A stretch of 64,000 bases of DNA, from contig NZ_CP082945.1 of assembly GCF_019933235.1 (NCBI RefSeq), forward strand, positions 434,001 to 498,000. The letters run 5' to 3'. Shown in pieces: positions 45,747 through 54,958 of the stretch. Origin of the DNA: Streptomyces angustmyceticus (lineage in GTDB: Bacteria > Actinomycetota > Actinomycetes > Streptomycetales > Streptomycetaceae). Numbering within the stretch: position 1 is the stretch's first letter; each line of letters starts with the position of its first letter. A program made the translations under genes and the position numbers. The notes under the pieces were generated by a model. That model was given only the letters and a program-made list of their open reading frames with translations. It did not search any database and had not been told where the DNA came from.

Positions 45747-46744
45747 TGAATGTTTTGCTTTATGGAAGGAACGTAGAGCGCGGCGATCCACCCGTCAAGG
45801 GGAAGCCGGGCCTCCGGCACCGTGAGCACGGAAGGAAAGAGGGGACGCGGGCCGGCAACCGCCGGCAGGGACCGGACCACGACACCGGGGACCCCGACGG
45901 CCCGATGCCCCGACGGCGCGCGGCTCAACACCCCGACGGCACGACGAAGCCCGCCGCGACCACTCGCGACGGAACTCCTCACGAAGGCACACCGCCGCCG
46001 ACCCGCCGTCGCCCCATCACCTCCGGAAGGCCGTCCGCACACTCAAGCGGAATCCCCGCATCGCCCGAGTTCCACTTCTTCTCTCCGAGGTCTTCACGCA
46101 GGTGATGACCGTGTCAGCCGGCCGTTCGGGATAGCACCGAGAGACCCAACCGGACCCTCCGGGATTGCGGCGGGAGCCAACCGCCCTACGCCAGTTGAAG
46201 GTTGAAGGGACGCTATTCGAAAACCGGGACGTCACCATTGGCGGACCCGGCCGGCGGACCCTGATCACCGGCGCACGGATTCTCCACCCGGCTCGGAGCT
46301 TTCACCGCACGCGGTTCACATCCCCGACTCCGGACCCGTACGGGAGGCCGATGCGGTCGGCGCGTTCTGCTCGTCACAGCGAATGCCGTGCCGGACGACT
46401 CAGTTGGCGGCCGGTTCGGTGAACCCGGACGTGGTGACGGCGGCGACGACCTGGGCACCGTGACGCCGCATGTCGCCGGCCCCGCCGACGCGGGGCCGCG
46501 GAACGCGGCGACCCGCCGGCGGGGCCGGATACAAAAGCGCCGGAAGGGCAGCGGCACCCCCGCTCACGCACGCCCCCTCCCGCCCCCACCTCCCCGGAAT
46601 GCCGTGCACCCACAGCGAAATTTCCCCGCCCTGCGGAGCGCTTGCCGCCATTCCCCCCTTTGCCCGCAGGCAGGAGCCGTCGACCCGCACCCCCAAAAAT
46701 GCTCCCGCAACCGAAATCCAGCGCCGGCGGAAAAGCACGAGAAA
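45747..46744. other. Long intergenic region without a recognisable gene
   Basis: About 1 kb between the gcl start and the acyl-CoA dehydrogenase terminator. Frames on both strands are Arg/Pro-rich and lack ribosome sites, so I see no gene. It contains a 9-bp perfect hairpin (CGGCCCCGC with GCGGGGCCG) at 46477-46498. A small RNA cannot be excluded. Confidence 0.4.
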
Positions 46745-46771
46745 GGCCCCGCCCGATGACCGGACGGGGCC
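46745..46771 (-). terminator. Rho-independent-type terminator of the acyl-CoA dehydrogenase
   Basis: On the minus strand, an 11-bp stem with one mismatch is followed directly by a T-rich run (CCTTTCTCG then CTTTT). This is one of the more canonical terminators in the window. Confidence 0.75.
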
Positions 46772-46813
46772 CAACGCGAAACTCAACTCCGCGCGCTTTA
46801 CGGCGCATACGTG

Positions 46814-48037
46814 TCAGCGGATCGGCATGCCCGAAATCGTCCGGGCGATCACCAGGCGCTGGATTTCACTGGTTCCCTCGAAGATGGTGTAGATAGCCGC
46901 GTCGCGGTGCATCCGCTCGACCGGGTATTCGCGGGTGAATCCGTTGCCGCCGAGGATTTGGACGGCCTGGGCGGTGACCTTTTTGGCGACCTCGCTGGCG
47001 AAGAGCTTGGACATGGAGCCCTCGGCGGACGTGAACGGCTTGCCGGTCACCGCCATCCAGGAGGCGCGCCACACCAGCAGGCGGGCGGCGTCGATCTGGG
47101 TACGCATATCGGCGAGCTGGAAGGCCACGCCCTGGTTGTCGATGATCGGGCGGCCGAACTGGGAGCGGGTCTTGGCGTACTCCAGGGCCTCTTCGTAGGC
47201 GGCGCGGGCGGTGCCGACCGCCATCGCGCCGACGGCCGGGCGGGACGCCTCGAAGGTGGCCATCGCGGCGTTCTTCACGCGCTCACCGCTGCCGGCCTTC
47301 TCGCGGGCGCGGGCGAGGCGCTCGTCGAGCTTCTCCTTGCCGCCGAGCAGGCAGTGGCCGGGGACCCGGACCTGGTCGAGGACGACCTCGGCGGTGTGCG
47401 AGGCGCGGATGCCGTGCTTCTTGAACTTCTGGCCCTGGGAGAGGCCGGGGGTGTTCGGGGGGATGATGAAGGACGCGTGGCCCTTGGAGCCGAGGTCGGG
47501 GTCGACGGCCGCGACGACGACATGGACGTTGGCGATGCCGCCGTTGGTGGCCCAGGTCTTGGTGCCGTTGAGCACCCACTCGTCCTTGGCCTCGTCGTAG
47601 ACCGCGCGGGTCCGCATCGCGGCGACGTCCGAGCCGGCGTCCGGTTCCGACGAGCAGAAGGCGGCGACCTTCACATCGGTGGCGTCGCCGTACATCTGCG
47701 GGACCCAGGTGCCGATCTGCTCCTCGGTGCCGTTGGCGAGCACGCCGACGGCGGCGAGCCCGGTGCCCACGATCGACAGGCCGATACCGGCGTCGCCCCA
47801 GAAGAGCTCCTCCATGGACATGGGGAGGCCCAGGCCCGTGGGGTCGAAGAATTGCTGGGCGTAGAAGTCCAGCGAGTACAGACCGATCTTGGCGGCTTCC
47901 TGGATGACCGGCCAGGGGGTCTCCTCGCGCTCGTCCCATTCGGCGGCGGCGGGGCGCATGACGTCCGCGGCGAAGCCGTGAACCCAGTCACGAACTTCCT
48001 TCTGCTCGTCGTTGAGCTCCATGGTGAACTCGGCCAT
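46814..48037 (-). CDS. Acyl-CoA dehydrogenase
   Basis: This 407-residue flavoenzyme oxidises acyl-CoA to 2-enoyl-CoA. It has the FAD/substrate motifs [24 protein letters not shown] and TRSQFGRPI, and the C-terminal [18 protein letters not shown] segment that carries the catalytic glutamate. Length is standard. ATG at 48037 has GGAGGGGAC directly upstream. It is divergent from a TetR gene across 163 nt with repeated GTTAC-type dyads, so that regulator probably controls it. Confidence 0.9.
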   Translation of the reverse strand: MAEFTMELNDEQKEVRDWVHGFAADVMRPAAAEWDEREETPWPVIQEAAKIGLYSLDFYAQQFFDPTGLGLPMSMEELFWGDAGIGLSIVGTGLAAVGVLANGTEEQIGTWVPQMYGDATDVKVAAFCSSEPDAGSDVAAMRTRAVYDEAKDEWVLNGTKTWATNGGIANVHVVVAAVDPDLGSKGHASFIIPPNTPGLSQGQKFKKHGIRASHTAEVVLDQVRVPGHCLLGGKEKLDERLARAREKAGSGERVKNAAMATFEASRPAVGAMAVGTARAAYEEALEYAKTRSQFGRPIIDNQGVAFQLADMRTQIDAARLLVWRASWMAVTGKPFTSAEGSMSKLFASEVAKKVTAQAVQILGGNGFTREYPVERMHRDAAIYTIFEGTSEIQRLVIARTISGMPIR

Positions 48038-48068
48038 GTCCCCTCCACTGCTGCCAGGCATTACTGTT

Positions 48069-48106
48069 GTTACTAGCGGTAACCCGCAGTGTGTTACTCG
48101 CCAGTA
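48069..48106. promoter_or_regulatory. Paired dyads between acyl-CoA dehydrogenase and TetR
   Basis: A perfect inverted repeat GTTAC-TAGCG-GTAAC at 48069-48083 and a related TACT-CGCC-AGTA at 48095-48106. Two similar palindromes in a divergent promoter region are typical TetR operators. Confidence 0.55.
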
Positions 48107-48200
48107 GAAGATGTCAACTCCCCTGAGAACGAATTCACCGTGGAGATCGGGTGTTACGTTGCGCGAGCGCCACGGATTCACAAGGGTGGGGAGCACGACC

Positions 48201-48848
48201 ATGGAAAGCACCGAGCACAGCGGCCGCCGGCAGACGGCGACCGAGCGCAGACGGCGGGAGCTGCTGGAGGCCGCCGAGCGCATTGTGCTGCGCGACGGCC
48301 CGGACGCCTCGATGAACGCCATCGCCGCCGAGGCCGGCATCACCAAGCCGATCCTCTACCGGCACTTCGGCGACAAGGGCGGCCTGTACCGCGCGCTCGC
48401 CGTACGGCACACCGACGCCCTGCTGGCCAATCTGGCCACCGCGCTGGACGCGCCCGTCCTGCGCCGGGACCGGGTCGAGGCCACCCTCGACGCCTACCTG
48501 CTCGCGATCGAGGCCCGGCCGCAGGTGTACCGCTTCCTGATGCACCCGTCGGACGAGGACAACGCGTCGGAGTCGGGTTTCGACGTCGGGCGGCACTCCG
48601 CCCCGCTGCTGCGCCGGCTCGGCGAGGAGCTGGCCAAGGTGATCACCGACCGGCTCGACCTGGGGCCGGGCGGCGAGCTGACCGCACGCGTATGGGGCCA
48701 CGGCATCGTCGGCATGATGCACGGGGCAGGCGACTGGTGGCTGCGGGAACGCCCCTGTTCACGCGAGCAGTTGGTCACGCAGCTGGCCGATCTGCTCTGG
48801 GGGCAGCTGGCCGCGGTCGAGGACCGCGAGGGCGGCCCCGGCTTCTGA
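48201..48848 (+). CDS. TetR-family regulator
   Basis: A 215-residue repressor-type protein with the N-terminal helix-turn-helix near 15-60 ([14 protein letters not shown], then [20 protein letters not shown]). The C-terminal ligand domain has a conserved [15 protein letters not shown] segment. ATG at 48201 with GGGAG upstream. It most likely represses itself and the divergent acyl-CoA dehydrogenase and is released by an acyl-CoA or related ligand; this is inferred from arrangement. Confidence 0.85.
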   Translation: MESTEHSGRRQTATERRRRELLEAAERIVLRDGPDASMNAIAAEAGITKPILYRHFGDKGGLYRALAVRHTDALLANLATALDAPVLRRDRVEATLDAYLLAIEARPQVYRFLMHPSDEDNASESGFDVGRHSAPLLRRLGEELAKVITDRLDLGPGGELTARVWGHGIVGMMHGAGDWWLRERPCSREQLVTQLADLLWGQLAAVEDREGGPGF

Positions 48849-48885
48849 GCGCCGGGGCCGTGCGTCGGCGGGCGGCGCCGGCCCT

Positions 48886-49443
48886 TCAGCGGCCGGGCGC
48901 CGCCGTCGCGGCCCACGGGGCCCTGGCCGCCGCGCGCAGCGCCCGGCGGCGGCGCAGCCCGGTGAGGCGGTCGACGTACAGCCCGCCGCCGAGGTGGTCG
49001 CACTCGTGCTGGAGGCAGCGGGCGAAGAAGCCGGTGCCGGTCACGGTCCGCGGCTCGCCGGTGACGCTGAACCCGGTCACCACGGTGTGGTCGTGGCGCG
49101 GGGTGCCGGCCTCGATGCCGGGCAGCGAGAGACAGCCCTCGGGTCCGCGGACGACCGGGCCGTCGCTCTCCACGAGCCGGGGGTTGACGAGGTGCCCGAG
49201 GTGGCGGAGATCCTCGTCGTCGGGGCAGTCGTAGACGAAGACCCGCAGCGGGACGCCGATCTGGTTGGCGGCGAGGCCCACACCGTGTGCGGCGTACATC
49301 GTCGCGTACATGTCCTCGACCAGCCGGGCCAGCTCGCCGTCGAAGGCGGTGACCTCCCGGCAGGGCTCGGTCAGGGCCGGATCGCCGAGCAGGCGCAGCG
49401 GGCGGACCCGGCCGGAACTGCCGGGGATGGTGCGGGGAGGCAT
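48886..49443 (-). CDS. def: Peptide deformylase
   Basis: This 185-residue metalloenzyme removes the formyl group from nascent proteins. All three motifs are complete: GVGLAANQIG, EGCLSLPG with the metal-binding cysteine, and QHECDHLGG with the two histidines and catalytic glutamate. The C terminus is Ala/Arg-rich and likely disordered. Streptomycetes usually have several deformylases; this may be a secondary copy. It faces the TetR gene across 37 nt. Confidence 0.9.
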   Translation of the reverse strand: MPPRTIPGSSGRVRPLRLLGDPALTEPCREVTAFDGELARLVEDMYATMYAAHGVGLAANQIGVPLRVFVYDCPDDEDLRHLGHLVNPRLVESDGPVVRGPEGCLSLPGIEAGTPRHDHTVVTGFSVTGEPRTVTGTGFFARCLQHECDHLGGGLYVDRLTGLRRRRALRAAARAPWAATAAPGR

Positions 49444-49627
49444 GGGCCAAGCGTACGGTCCGGCGCGCCCGGGATGTCGCCGGACGGGTGGCGGGGTTCG
49501 GGCCCGGGCCGGGATCTCGATAGGCTGATCCCCGACCGAAGCCTCGGCCGGTCATCGGCTGCGGAGGAAGCGTTCCACCGGCAGCCTCAGGACAGGCGGG
49601 CGCCGGATGCAAGGAGGATCAAGGACG

Positions 49628-50866
49628 ATGGCAGGCAACACGGAGCCGCTGTCGCCGCGGGCCAAGCTGGCCGTGACGGCGGGCAAGGCCGCGGCGGCGG
49701 TGTCGCGCGCGGCGGGCCGCGGCAGCGGATCGGTGATCGGTGGCCGGGTGGCGCTCAAGCTCGACCCCGACCTGCTGGCGCGGCTGGCCCGGCACTTGGA
49801 CGTCATCCTGGTGTCGGCGACCAACGGCAAGACGACCACGACGCGGCTGATCGCGGAGGCCCTGCGGGCCAGCGGCCCGGTGGTCTCCAACGCGCTGGGC
49901 GCCAACATGCCGGCGGGGATCACCTCCGCGCTGGCCGGTGGATCGGACGCCAAGTACGGCGTCATCGAGGTGGACGAGAAGTACCTCGCCGGCGTGGCAC
50001 GCGATGTGACGCCGAAGGCCATAGCGCTGCTGAACCTCTCGCGCGACCAGCTCGACCGCGCCGCGGAGACCCGGATGCTGGCCGAGCACTGGCGGGAGGG
50101 CCTGGCCGGTTCCAAGGCCCTGATCATCGCCAACGCGGACGACCCGCTGATCGTCTGGGCGGCCTCGTCGTCGGCGAACGTGGTGTGGGTCGCGGCCGGG
50201 CAGGAGTGGAAGGACGACGCCTGGTCGTGCCCCTCCTGCGGTGGTGTGATGCAGCGGCCGAGCGATGACTGGTTCTGCGCGGAGTGCGGCTTCCGCCGCC
50301 CCACGCCCAGCTGGGCGCTCTCCGGCGATCATGTCCTGGACCCGCACGGCAGCGCGTGGCCGATCAAGCTGCAGCTGCCGGGGCGCGCCAACAAGGCGAA
50401 CGCCACCACGTCCGCCGCGGTCGCCGCCGCCTTCGGGGTGCCGCCGCAGGTGGCCCTGGAGCGGATGTTCTCGGTGCAGGCGGTGGCCGGGCGCTATGAC
50501 GTGGTCACGTTCATGGAGCGGGAGCTGCGGCTGCTGCTGGCGAAGAACCCGGCCGGCTGGCTCGAGACGTTCTCGCTGATCGACCCGCCGCCGACCCCGG
50601 TGATCATGTCGGTGAACGCCCGCGGCGCGGACGGCACGGACACCTCCTGGCTGTGGGACGTCGACTACACGCGGCTCGCCGGGCACCCGATCTTCGTCCT
50701 GGGCGACCGCAAGCTGGACCTGGCGGTGCGCCTGGAGGTCGCGGGGCTGGACTTCCACGTGTGCGAGAGCCTCGACGAGGCGGTGGGGATGGCCCCGCCC
50801 GGACGGATCGAGGTCATCGCCAACTACACGGCCTTCCAGGACCTGCGCCGGCGCGTGGGCAACTGA
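49628..50866 (+). CDS. murT: MurT, lipid II isoglutaminyl synthase ligase subunit
   Basis: MurT activates the D-Glu of lipid II with ATP so that GatD-derived ammonia can amidate it, which is needed for normal peptidoglycan crosslinking. The 412-residue protein has the Mur-ligase P-loop ATNGKTTTTRL and a central zinc ribbon of four cysteines (CPSCGG...CAECGF) typical of MurT. ATG at 49628 has AAGGAGG about 10 nt upstream. gatD follows after 38 nt, as in other Gram-positive bacteria. Confidence 0.95.
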   Translation: MAGNTEPLSPRAKLAVTAGKAAAAVSRAAGRGSGSVIGGRVALKLDPDLLARLARHLDVILVSATNGKTTTTRLIAEALRASGPVVSNALGANMPAGITSALAGGSDAKYGVIEVDEKYLAGVARDVTPKAIALLNLSRDQLDRAAETRMLAEHWREGLAGSKALIIANADDPLIVWAASSSANVVWVAAGQEWKDDAWSCPSCGGVMQRPSDDWFCAECGFRRPTPSWALSGDHVLDPHGSAWPIKLQLPGRANKANATTSAAVAAAFGVPPQVALERMFSVQAVAGRYDVVTFMERELRLLLAKNPAGWLETFSLIDPPPTPVIMSVNARGADGTDTSWLWDVDYTRLAGHPIFVLGDRKLDLAVRLEVAGLDFHVCESLDEAVGMAPPGRIEVIANYTAFQDLRRRVGN

Positions 50867-50904
50867 GTGTGGTCCACCGACGTAACGGACAAGGACGAGC
50901 GAGC

Positions 50905-51633
50905 ATGAGTGACAACAGCCTGCGCCTGGTGTGGATCTACCCGGACCTGCTGAGCACGTACGGCGACCAGGGCAACGCCCTGGTGGTGGAGCGGCGGGCG
51001 CGCCAGCGCGGCCTGGACGTCCAGCGCCTGGACGTACGGTCCGACCAGCAGATTCCCACCTCCGGCGACATCTACCTGATCGGCGGCGGCGAGGACCGGC
51101 CGCAGCGGCTGGCGTCCGAGCGGCTGATCCGCGACGGCGGGCTGAGCCGTGCGGTCTCCAACGGCGCGATCGTCTTCTCGGTGTGCGCCGGGTACCAGAT
51201 CCTGGGTCATGAGTTCATCAACGACCTCGGGGAGCGGCAGGAGGGCCTGGGGCTGCTGGACGTGGTCAGCACCCGCGGCGAGGCCGAGCGCTGCGTCGGC
51301 GACGTACTCGCCGACATCGACCCGCAGTTGGGCCTGCCGCCGCTGACCGGCTTCGAGAACCACCAGGGCGTGACGCACCTGGGCAAGACCGCCCGGCCGT
51401 TCGCCAAGGTGCGGTTCGGCAAGGGCAACGGCGTCGGCGACGGCTACGAGGGCGCGTGGAACGACACCGTCTTCGGTACGTACATGCACGGCCCGGTGAT
51501 GGCGCGCAACCCGCACATCGCCGACCTGCTGATCAAGCTGGCGCTGGACGTCAACGCGCTGCCGCCGGTCGAGGACCGCTGGTACGAGGCACTGCGCCAG
51601 GAGCGGATCGCCGCGGCGACCCAGCCCGCCTGA
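50905..51633 (+). CDS. gatD: GatD, lipid II isoglutaminyl synthase amidotransferase subunit
   Basis: GatD is a class-I glutamine amidotransferase that releases ammonia from glutamine for MurT. The 242-residue protein carries the nucleophile elbow SVCAGYQILG and the catalytic histidine in YMHGPVMARN. Its length equals other GatD proteins. It forms an operon with murT. A 14-bp hairpin lies 65 nt after its stop. Confidence 0.95.
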   Translation: MSDNSLRLVWIYPDLLSTYGDQGNALVVERRARQRGLDVQRLDVRSDQQIPTSGDIYLIGGGEDRPQRLASERLIRDGGLSRAVSNGAIVFSVCAGYQILGHEFINDLGERQEGLGLLDVVSTRGEAERCVGDVLADIDPQLGLPPLTGFENHQGVTHLGKTARPFAKVRFGKGNGVGDGYEGAWNDTVFGTYMHGPVMARNPHIADLLIKLALDVNALPPVEDRWYEALRQERIAAATQPA

Positions 51634-51697
51634 TACCACTTCCTCCCGTTTCGGACGGTTCGCCGATGTGCGGCATCCGCCGGGTGGAAACCCTTTT

Positions 51698-51729
51698 CGT
51701 ACGCCCGCAGTCCGCACTGCGGGCGTACG
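51698..51729. terminator. 14-bp perfect hairpin between gatD and pfkA
   Basis: A perfect stem of CGTACGCCCGCAGT and its complement around a 4-nt loop. There is no T tract after it on either strand; it may end murT-gatD or act on pfkA expression. Confidence 0.6.
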
Positions 51730-51823
51730 TGTGCGCAGGGGCTCCGCGCTTGTAGGGTGAGCGGAATCCAACCGGACGACGGGGTCCGGGCCCCCGGTTG
51801 AGTTGCAGAGGGTTTTTCGAGCA

Positions 51824-52849
51824 ATGCGTATTGGTGTACTCACCTCCGGCGGCGACTGCCCCGGTCTGAACGCCGTCATCCGCTCCGTCGTCCACCGCGC
51901 CACCGCCGATCACGGCGATGAGGTGATCGGCTTCCGCGATGGCTGGAAGGGCCTGCTGGAGTGCGACTACCGCAAGCTCGACCTCGACGCCGTCGGCGGC
52001 ATCCTGGCGCGCGGCGGCACCATCCTCGGGTCCTCGCGGGTGCAGCCCGCCCACCTGCGCGACGGTGTCGAGCGGGCCCGCGGCCACGTCGCCGAGCTGG
52101 GCCTTGACGCGATCATCCCGATCGGCGGCGAGGGCACGCTGAAGGCGGCGCGGCTGCTGTCGGACGCCGGACTGCCGATCGTCGGCGTCCCGAAGACCAT
52201 CGACAATGACATCGCCGTCACGGACGTCACCTTCGGCTTCGACACCGCGGTGGGCGTGGCCACCGAGGCGCTGGACCGGCTCAAGACCACCGCCGAGTCC
52301 CATCAGCGGGTGATGATCGTCGAGGTGATGGGGCGGCACACCGGCTGGATCGCGCTGCACTCGGGCATGGCGGCCGGTGCGCACGCGATCGTGGTCCCGG
52401 AGCGGCCCTTCGACATCGAGGAGCTCACCGCGCGGGTCTCCGAGCGGTTCGAGGCCGGCAAGAAGTTCGCGATCGTGGTCGTCGCCGAGGGCGCCAAGCC
52501 GCGCGAGGGCACGATGACCTTCGACGTCGGCGGCAAGGACATGTACGGCCACGAGCGGTTCGCCGGGGTCGCCCGACAGCTCTCGGTGGAGCTGGAGAAC
52601 CGCCTCGGCAAGGAGGCCCGCCCGGTCATCCTGGGGCACGTCCAGCGCGGCGGCACCCCCACCGCGTACGACCGGGTGCTCGCCACCCGCTTCGGCTGGC
52701 ACGCCGTCGAGGCGGCCCACCGCGGCGACTTCGGGATGATGACGGCGCTGCGCGGCACCGACATCACGCTGGTGTCGCTGGCCGAGGCCGTGGAGACGCT
52801 CAAGACGGTGCCCACCGAGCGCTACGACGAGGCCGAGTGCGTGCTGTGA
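51824..52849 (+). CDS. pfkA: 6-phosphofructokinase
   Basis: This 341-residue glycolytic enzyme phosphorylates fructose 6-phosphate. It has LTSGGDCPGLNAVIR at the N terminus, the catalytic TIDNDI segment and the VMGRHTGW motif. The nucleotide-site segment is IGGEGTLKAA; glycine after the acidic residue is the known signature of ATP-dependent actinomycete enzymes, while pyrophosphate-dependent ones have Asp there. ATG at 51824 gives the standard MRIGVLTSGG start. Confidence 0.95.
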   Translation: MRIGVLTSGGDCPGLNAVIRSVVHRATADHGDEVIGFRDGWKGLLECDYRKLDLDAVGGILARGGTILGSSRVQPAHLRDGVERARGHVAELGLDAIIPIGGEGTLKAARLLSDAGLPIVGVPKTIDNDIAVTDVTFGFDTAVGVATEALDRLKTTAESHQRVMIVEVMGRHTGWIALHSGMAAGAHAIVVPERPFDIEELTARVSERFEAGKKFAIVVVAEGAKPREGTMTFDVGGKDMYGHERFAGVARQLSVELENRLGKEARPVILGHVQRGGTPTAYDRVLATRFGWHAVEAAHRGDFGMMTALRGTDITLVSLAEAVETLKTVPTERYDEAECVL

Positions 52850-52982
52850 CCCCGGCACCGTAGCCCGTGCGGCACGGACCGCCCCCGGCCACCGGCACCG
52901 ATATGCGGCCCTGCCGCATGGTGCGGCCGGGGGCGGTTCTAGTCTTGTCGCCGGAGCATTGGTACGAATCAGGAGCGAGCGG

Positions 52983-53942
52983 ATGGATCACAGCGGGCAC
53001 GGCATGGACGGCATGAACATGGATCTGCCGCCGTTCACGCTGGCGCGGGGCCTGGAGTTCGGTGGTGATCCGTTCTTCCTCGTCGGCTGCCTGCTGGGGC
53101 TCGGGCTGTACGGCTGGGCGGTGATCCGGCTGCGGCGGCGGGGCGACGCCTGGCCGGTGGGCCGGACCGTCGCCTGGGCCCTGGGTCTGGTGACGGTGGC
53201 CCTGGTGATGTGCACCCAGCTCAATGACTACGGCATGGCGATGTTCAGTGTGCACATGGTCCAGCACATGGTCATCAGCATGCTCTCGCCGATCCTGCTG
53301 CTGCTCGGGGCGCCGGTGACGCTGGCGCTGCGCGCGCTGCCGGCCGCCGGGCGCGGGCGCAAGGGGCCGCGCGAACTGCTGGTGGCGCTGCTGCACAGCC
53401 GCTACATGCGGATCGTCACGCACCCGGCGTTCACCATCCCGCTGTTCATCGCGAGCCTTTACGCGCTCTACTTCTCCCCGCTGTTCGACTTCCTGATGGA
53501 GTCCCGGGCCGGGCACATCGGGATGATGGTGCACTTCCTCGCGGTCGGCCTGGTGTTCTTCTGGCCGATCATGGGCGTCGACCCGGGCCCGCACCGGCCG
53601 GGGTACGTGATGCGGATGCTGGAGCTGTTCGCCGGCATGCCCTTCCACGCCTTCTTCGGCATCGCCCTGATGATGGCCACCGAGCCCATGGTCGACACCT
53701 TCCTGCACCCGCCGTCCTCGCTCGGGATCGAGGCGCTGGCCGACCAGTCGGCGGCCGGCGGCATCGCCTGGGCCTTCAGCGAGATCCCGTCCGTGGTGGT
53801 GCTGATCGCCCTGGTCTTCCAGTGGTACAAGTCCGAGGAGCGCCAGTCGCAGCGCGCGGACCGGGCTGCGGACCGCAACGGCGACAAGGATCTGGCCGAC
53901 TACAACGCCTACCTCGCCTCGCTCGACGCGCGGAGCCGGTGA
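52983..53942 (+). CDS. CtaG-like cytochrome c oxidase assembly membrane protein
   Basis: This 319-residue protein has seven or so helices of the caa3_CtaG family, which is linked to copper delivery to cytochrome oxidase. The N terminus is Met/His-rich (MDHSGHGMDGMNMD), a likely copper-binding motif. Conserved histidines occur in HMVQHMVISM and in MPFHAFFGIA. The C-terminal 40 residues are charged and cytoplasmic. AGGAG lies 7 nt before the ATG. It stands alone here. Confidence 0.85.
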   Translation: MDHSGHGMDGMNMDLPPFTLARGLEFGGDPFFLVGCLLGLGLYGWAVIRLRRRGDAWPVGRTVAWALGLVTVALVMCTQLNDYGMAMFSVHMVQHMVISMLSPILLLLGAPVTLALRALPAAGRGRKGPRELLVALLHSRYMRIVTHPAFTIPLFIASLYALYFSPLFDFLMESRAGHIGMMVHFLAVGLVFFWPIMGVDPGPHRPGYVMRMLELFAGMPFHAFFGIALMMATEPMVDTFLHPPSSLGIEALADQSAAGGIAWAFSEIPSVVVLIALVFQWYKSEERQSQRADRAADRNGDKDLADYNAYLASLDARSR

Positions 53943-54047
53943 CGGCGGGTCGCCACTCTGGCGGTACGGGCCGCGGCCGGGGACGATGGTCCCATGGCCG
54001 CGGCCCGCGGCATGCGTGCCCCGGGCCGCCGTGAGGAAGGTGCGGGT

Positions 54048-54206
54048 ATGCCCGGATCTGCTAGGACGATGGCCGTGTGCACGGTGGGCGGGCTCGTGGT
54101 GGCGACCGCCTACACCGTGGCGATGGGCGCCAATGGCTGGCTCTGGTTCTGCTGGGTGGTGCTGGCGCTGGTGACCGTGGGCGTGTTCGCGGCACGGCCG
54201 GTCTGA
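54048..54206 (+). CDS. Small two-helix membrane protein
   Basis: A 52-residue protein with two hydrophobic stretches (AVCTVGGLVVATAYTVAMG and WLWFCWVVLALVTVGVFA). The ATG at 54048 has AGGAAGG 7 nt upstream; an earlier in-frame ATG at 53994 lacks one. It follows the CtaG-like gene by 105 nt on the same strand and is of unknown function. Confidence 0.6.
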   Translation: MPGSARTMAVCTVGGLVVATAYTVAMGANGWLWFCWVVLALVTVGVFAARPV

Positions 54207-54252
54207 GCCCGCCGTACCGGCGCGGTGGTGCGGGCGCGCCGTACCGCCGCCG

Positions 54253-54687
54253 TCAGAAGCGGAACAGGGGCCCGGTCACGGCATCCATCGTGCAGCCGTT
54301 GGGGAACTCCTTGCGCCAGTTCACCACGGTGCCGTGCCAGGTGCCGGTCGCGGTGGCGACGATCGGGTCGTACTCCCTGGTGCAGGCCTGCGGGTGGCCG
54401 GGCAGGGCGTCCAGGTTGCCGCGCGCCCAGGCCAGCGCGTCGCAGGCGGCGGCCGCGTGCGGGTGCCTGCCGTGGATGTCCGGGCAGCTGAGCCGGACGC
54501 CCCGGCTCCAGGTGTTGCCGGCTCCCGAGACGGTCAGCAGCAGGCCCTGATCGACGGTGGGGGGCTCGTCGGCCTGCGCCGGTCCTGCGGCGAGCGTGCC
54601 GAGCAGCGCCGCGGACAGCGCGGCGAGCGCGGACGCGGACACGGTCAGGGTGGCACGGACGGATCGGCGTCGAGGGCTCACGGGCAT
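54253..54687 (-). CDS. Subtilisin-inhibitor-like (SSI) protein
   Basis: A 144-residue secreted serine protease inhibitor. A signal peptide ends near AQA, leaving about 105 residues, as in the SSI family. The four cysteines are Cys68, Cys82, Cys102 and Cys132, spaced as in SSI. The reactive site should be in ACTREYDP: P1 is Arg104 and P1' Glu105, which predicts inhibition of trypsin-like proteases rather than subtilisin alone. The C terminus ends LFRF, typical of the family. It faces the small membrane protein gene. Confidence 0.9.
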   Translation of the reverse strand: MPVSPRRRSVRATLTVSASALAALSAALLGTLAAGPAQADEPPTVDQGLLLTVSGAGNTWSRGVRLSCPDIHGRHPHAAAACDALAWARGNLDALPGHPQACTREYDPIVATATGTWHGTVVNWRKEFPNGCTMDAVTGPLFRF

Positions 54688-54756
54688 CGAAGTCTCCTGG
54701 GAAGCTCGGTGGGGTCACCTGCGGGAGCCTGACAGCGACGCGTGGCGCCCGGCGGC

Positions 54757-54826
54757 CCTGGGGCCTGTCGTCACAGTCCCGCCTGCCTCGCGGGCGAACG
54801 ACGGGACTGTGACGACAGGCCCCAGG
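54757..54826. repeat. 25-bp perfect inverted repeat (70-nt element)
   Basis: The left arm 54757-54781 (CCTGGGGCCTGTC then GTCACAGTCCCG) is perfectly complementary to the right arm 54802-54826, with a 20-nt loop. This is far beyond chance and longer than ordinary terminators in this genome. It lies upstream of the SSI gene and could be a REP-type or MITE-like palindrome. Confidence 0.8.
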
Positions 54827-54906
54827 CCACCGTGCCGGAACCCGGCGGGCAAGCGGGCACGCCGTCAGGTCGCCCGTACGGACCGCCGATCGCCCCTCGA
54901 CGACAG

Positions 54907-54949
54907 GGGTGGGCGGCAGCGGAGGAGGCGACTCCGCTGCCGGCCACCC
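54907..54949 (-). terminator. Long hairpin terminator of the secreted-protein gene
   Basis: An 18-bp stem with one mismatch (GGGTGG, then CGGCAGCGGAG, and its complement) and a 7-nt loop lies 10 nt past the stop codon. Confidence 0.75.
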
Positions 54950-54958
54950 GGACCGGGA

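Noticed and set aside
46374..46808. 144-codon minus-strand frame in the long gap
   Set aside because: Gly/Arg-rich, crosses the terminator of the dehydrogenase, and has no start support.
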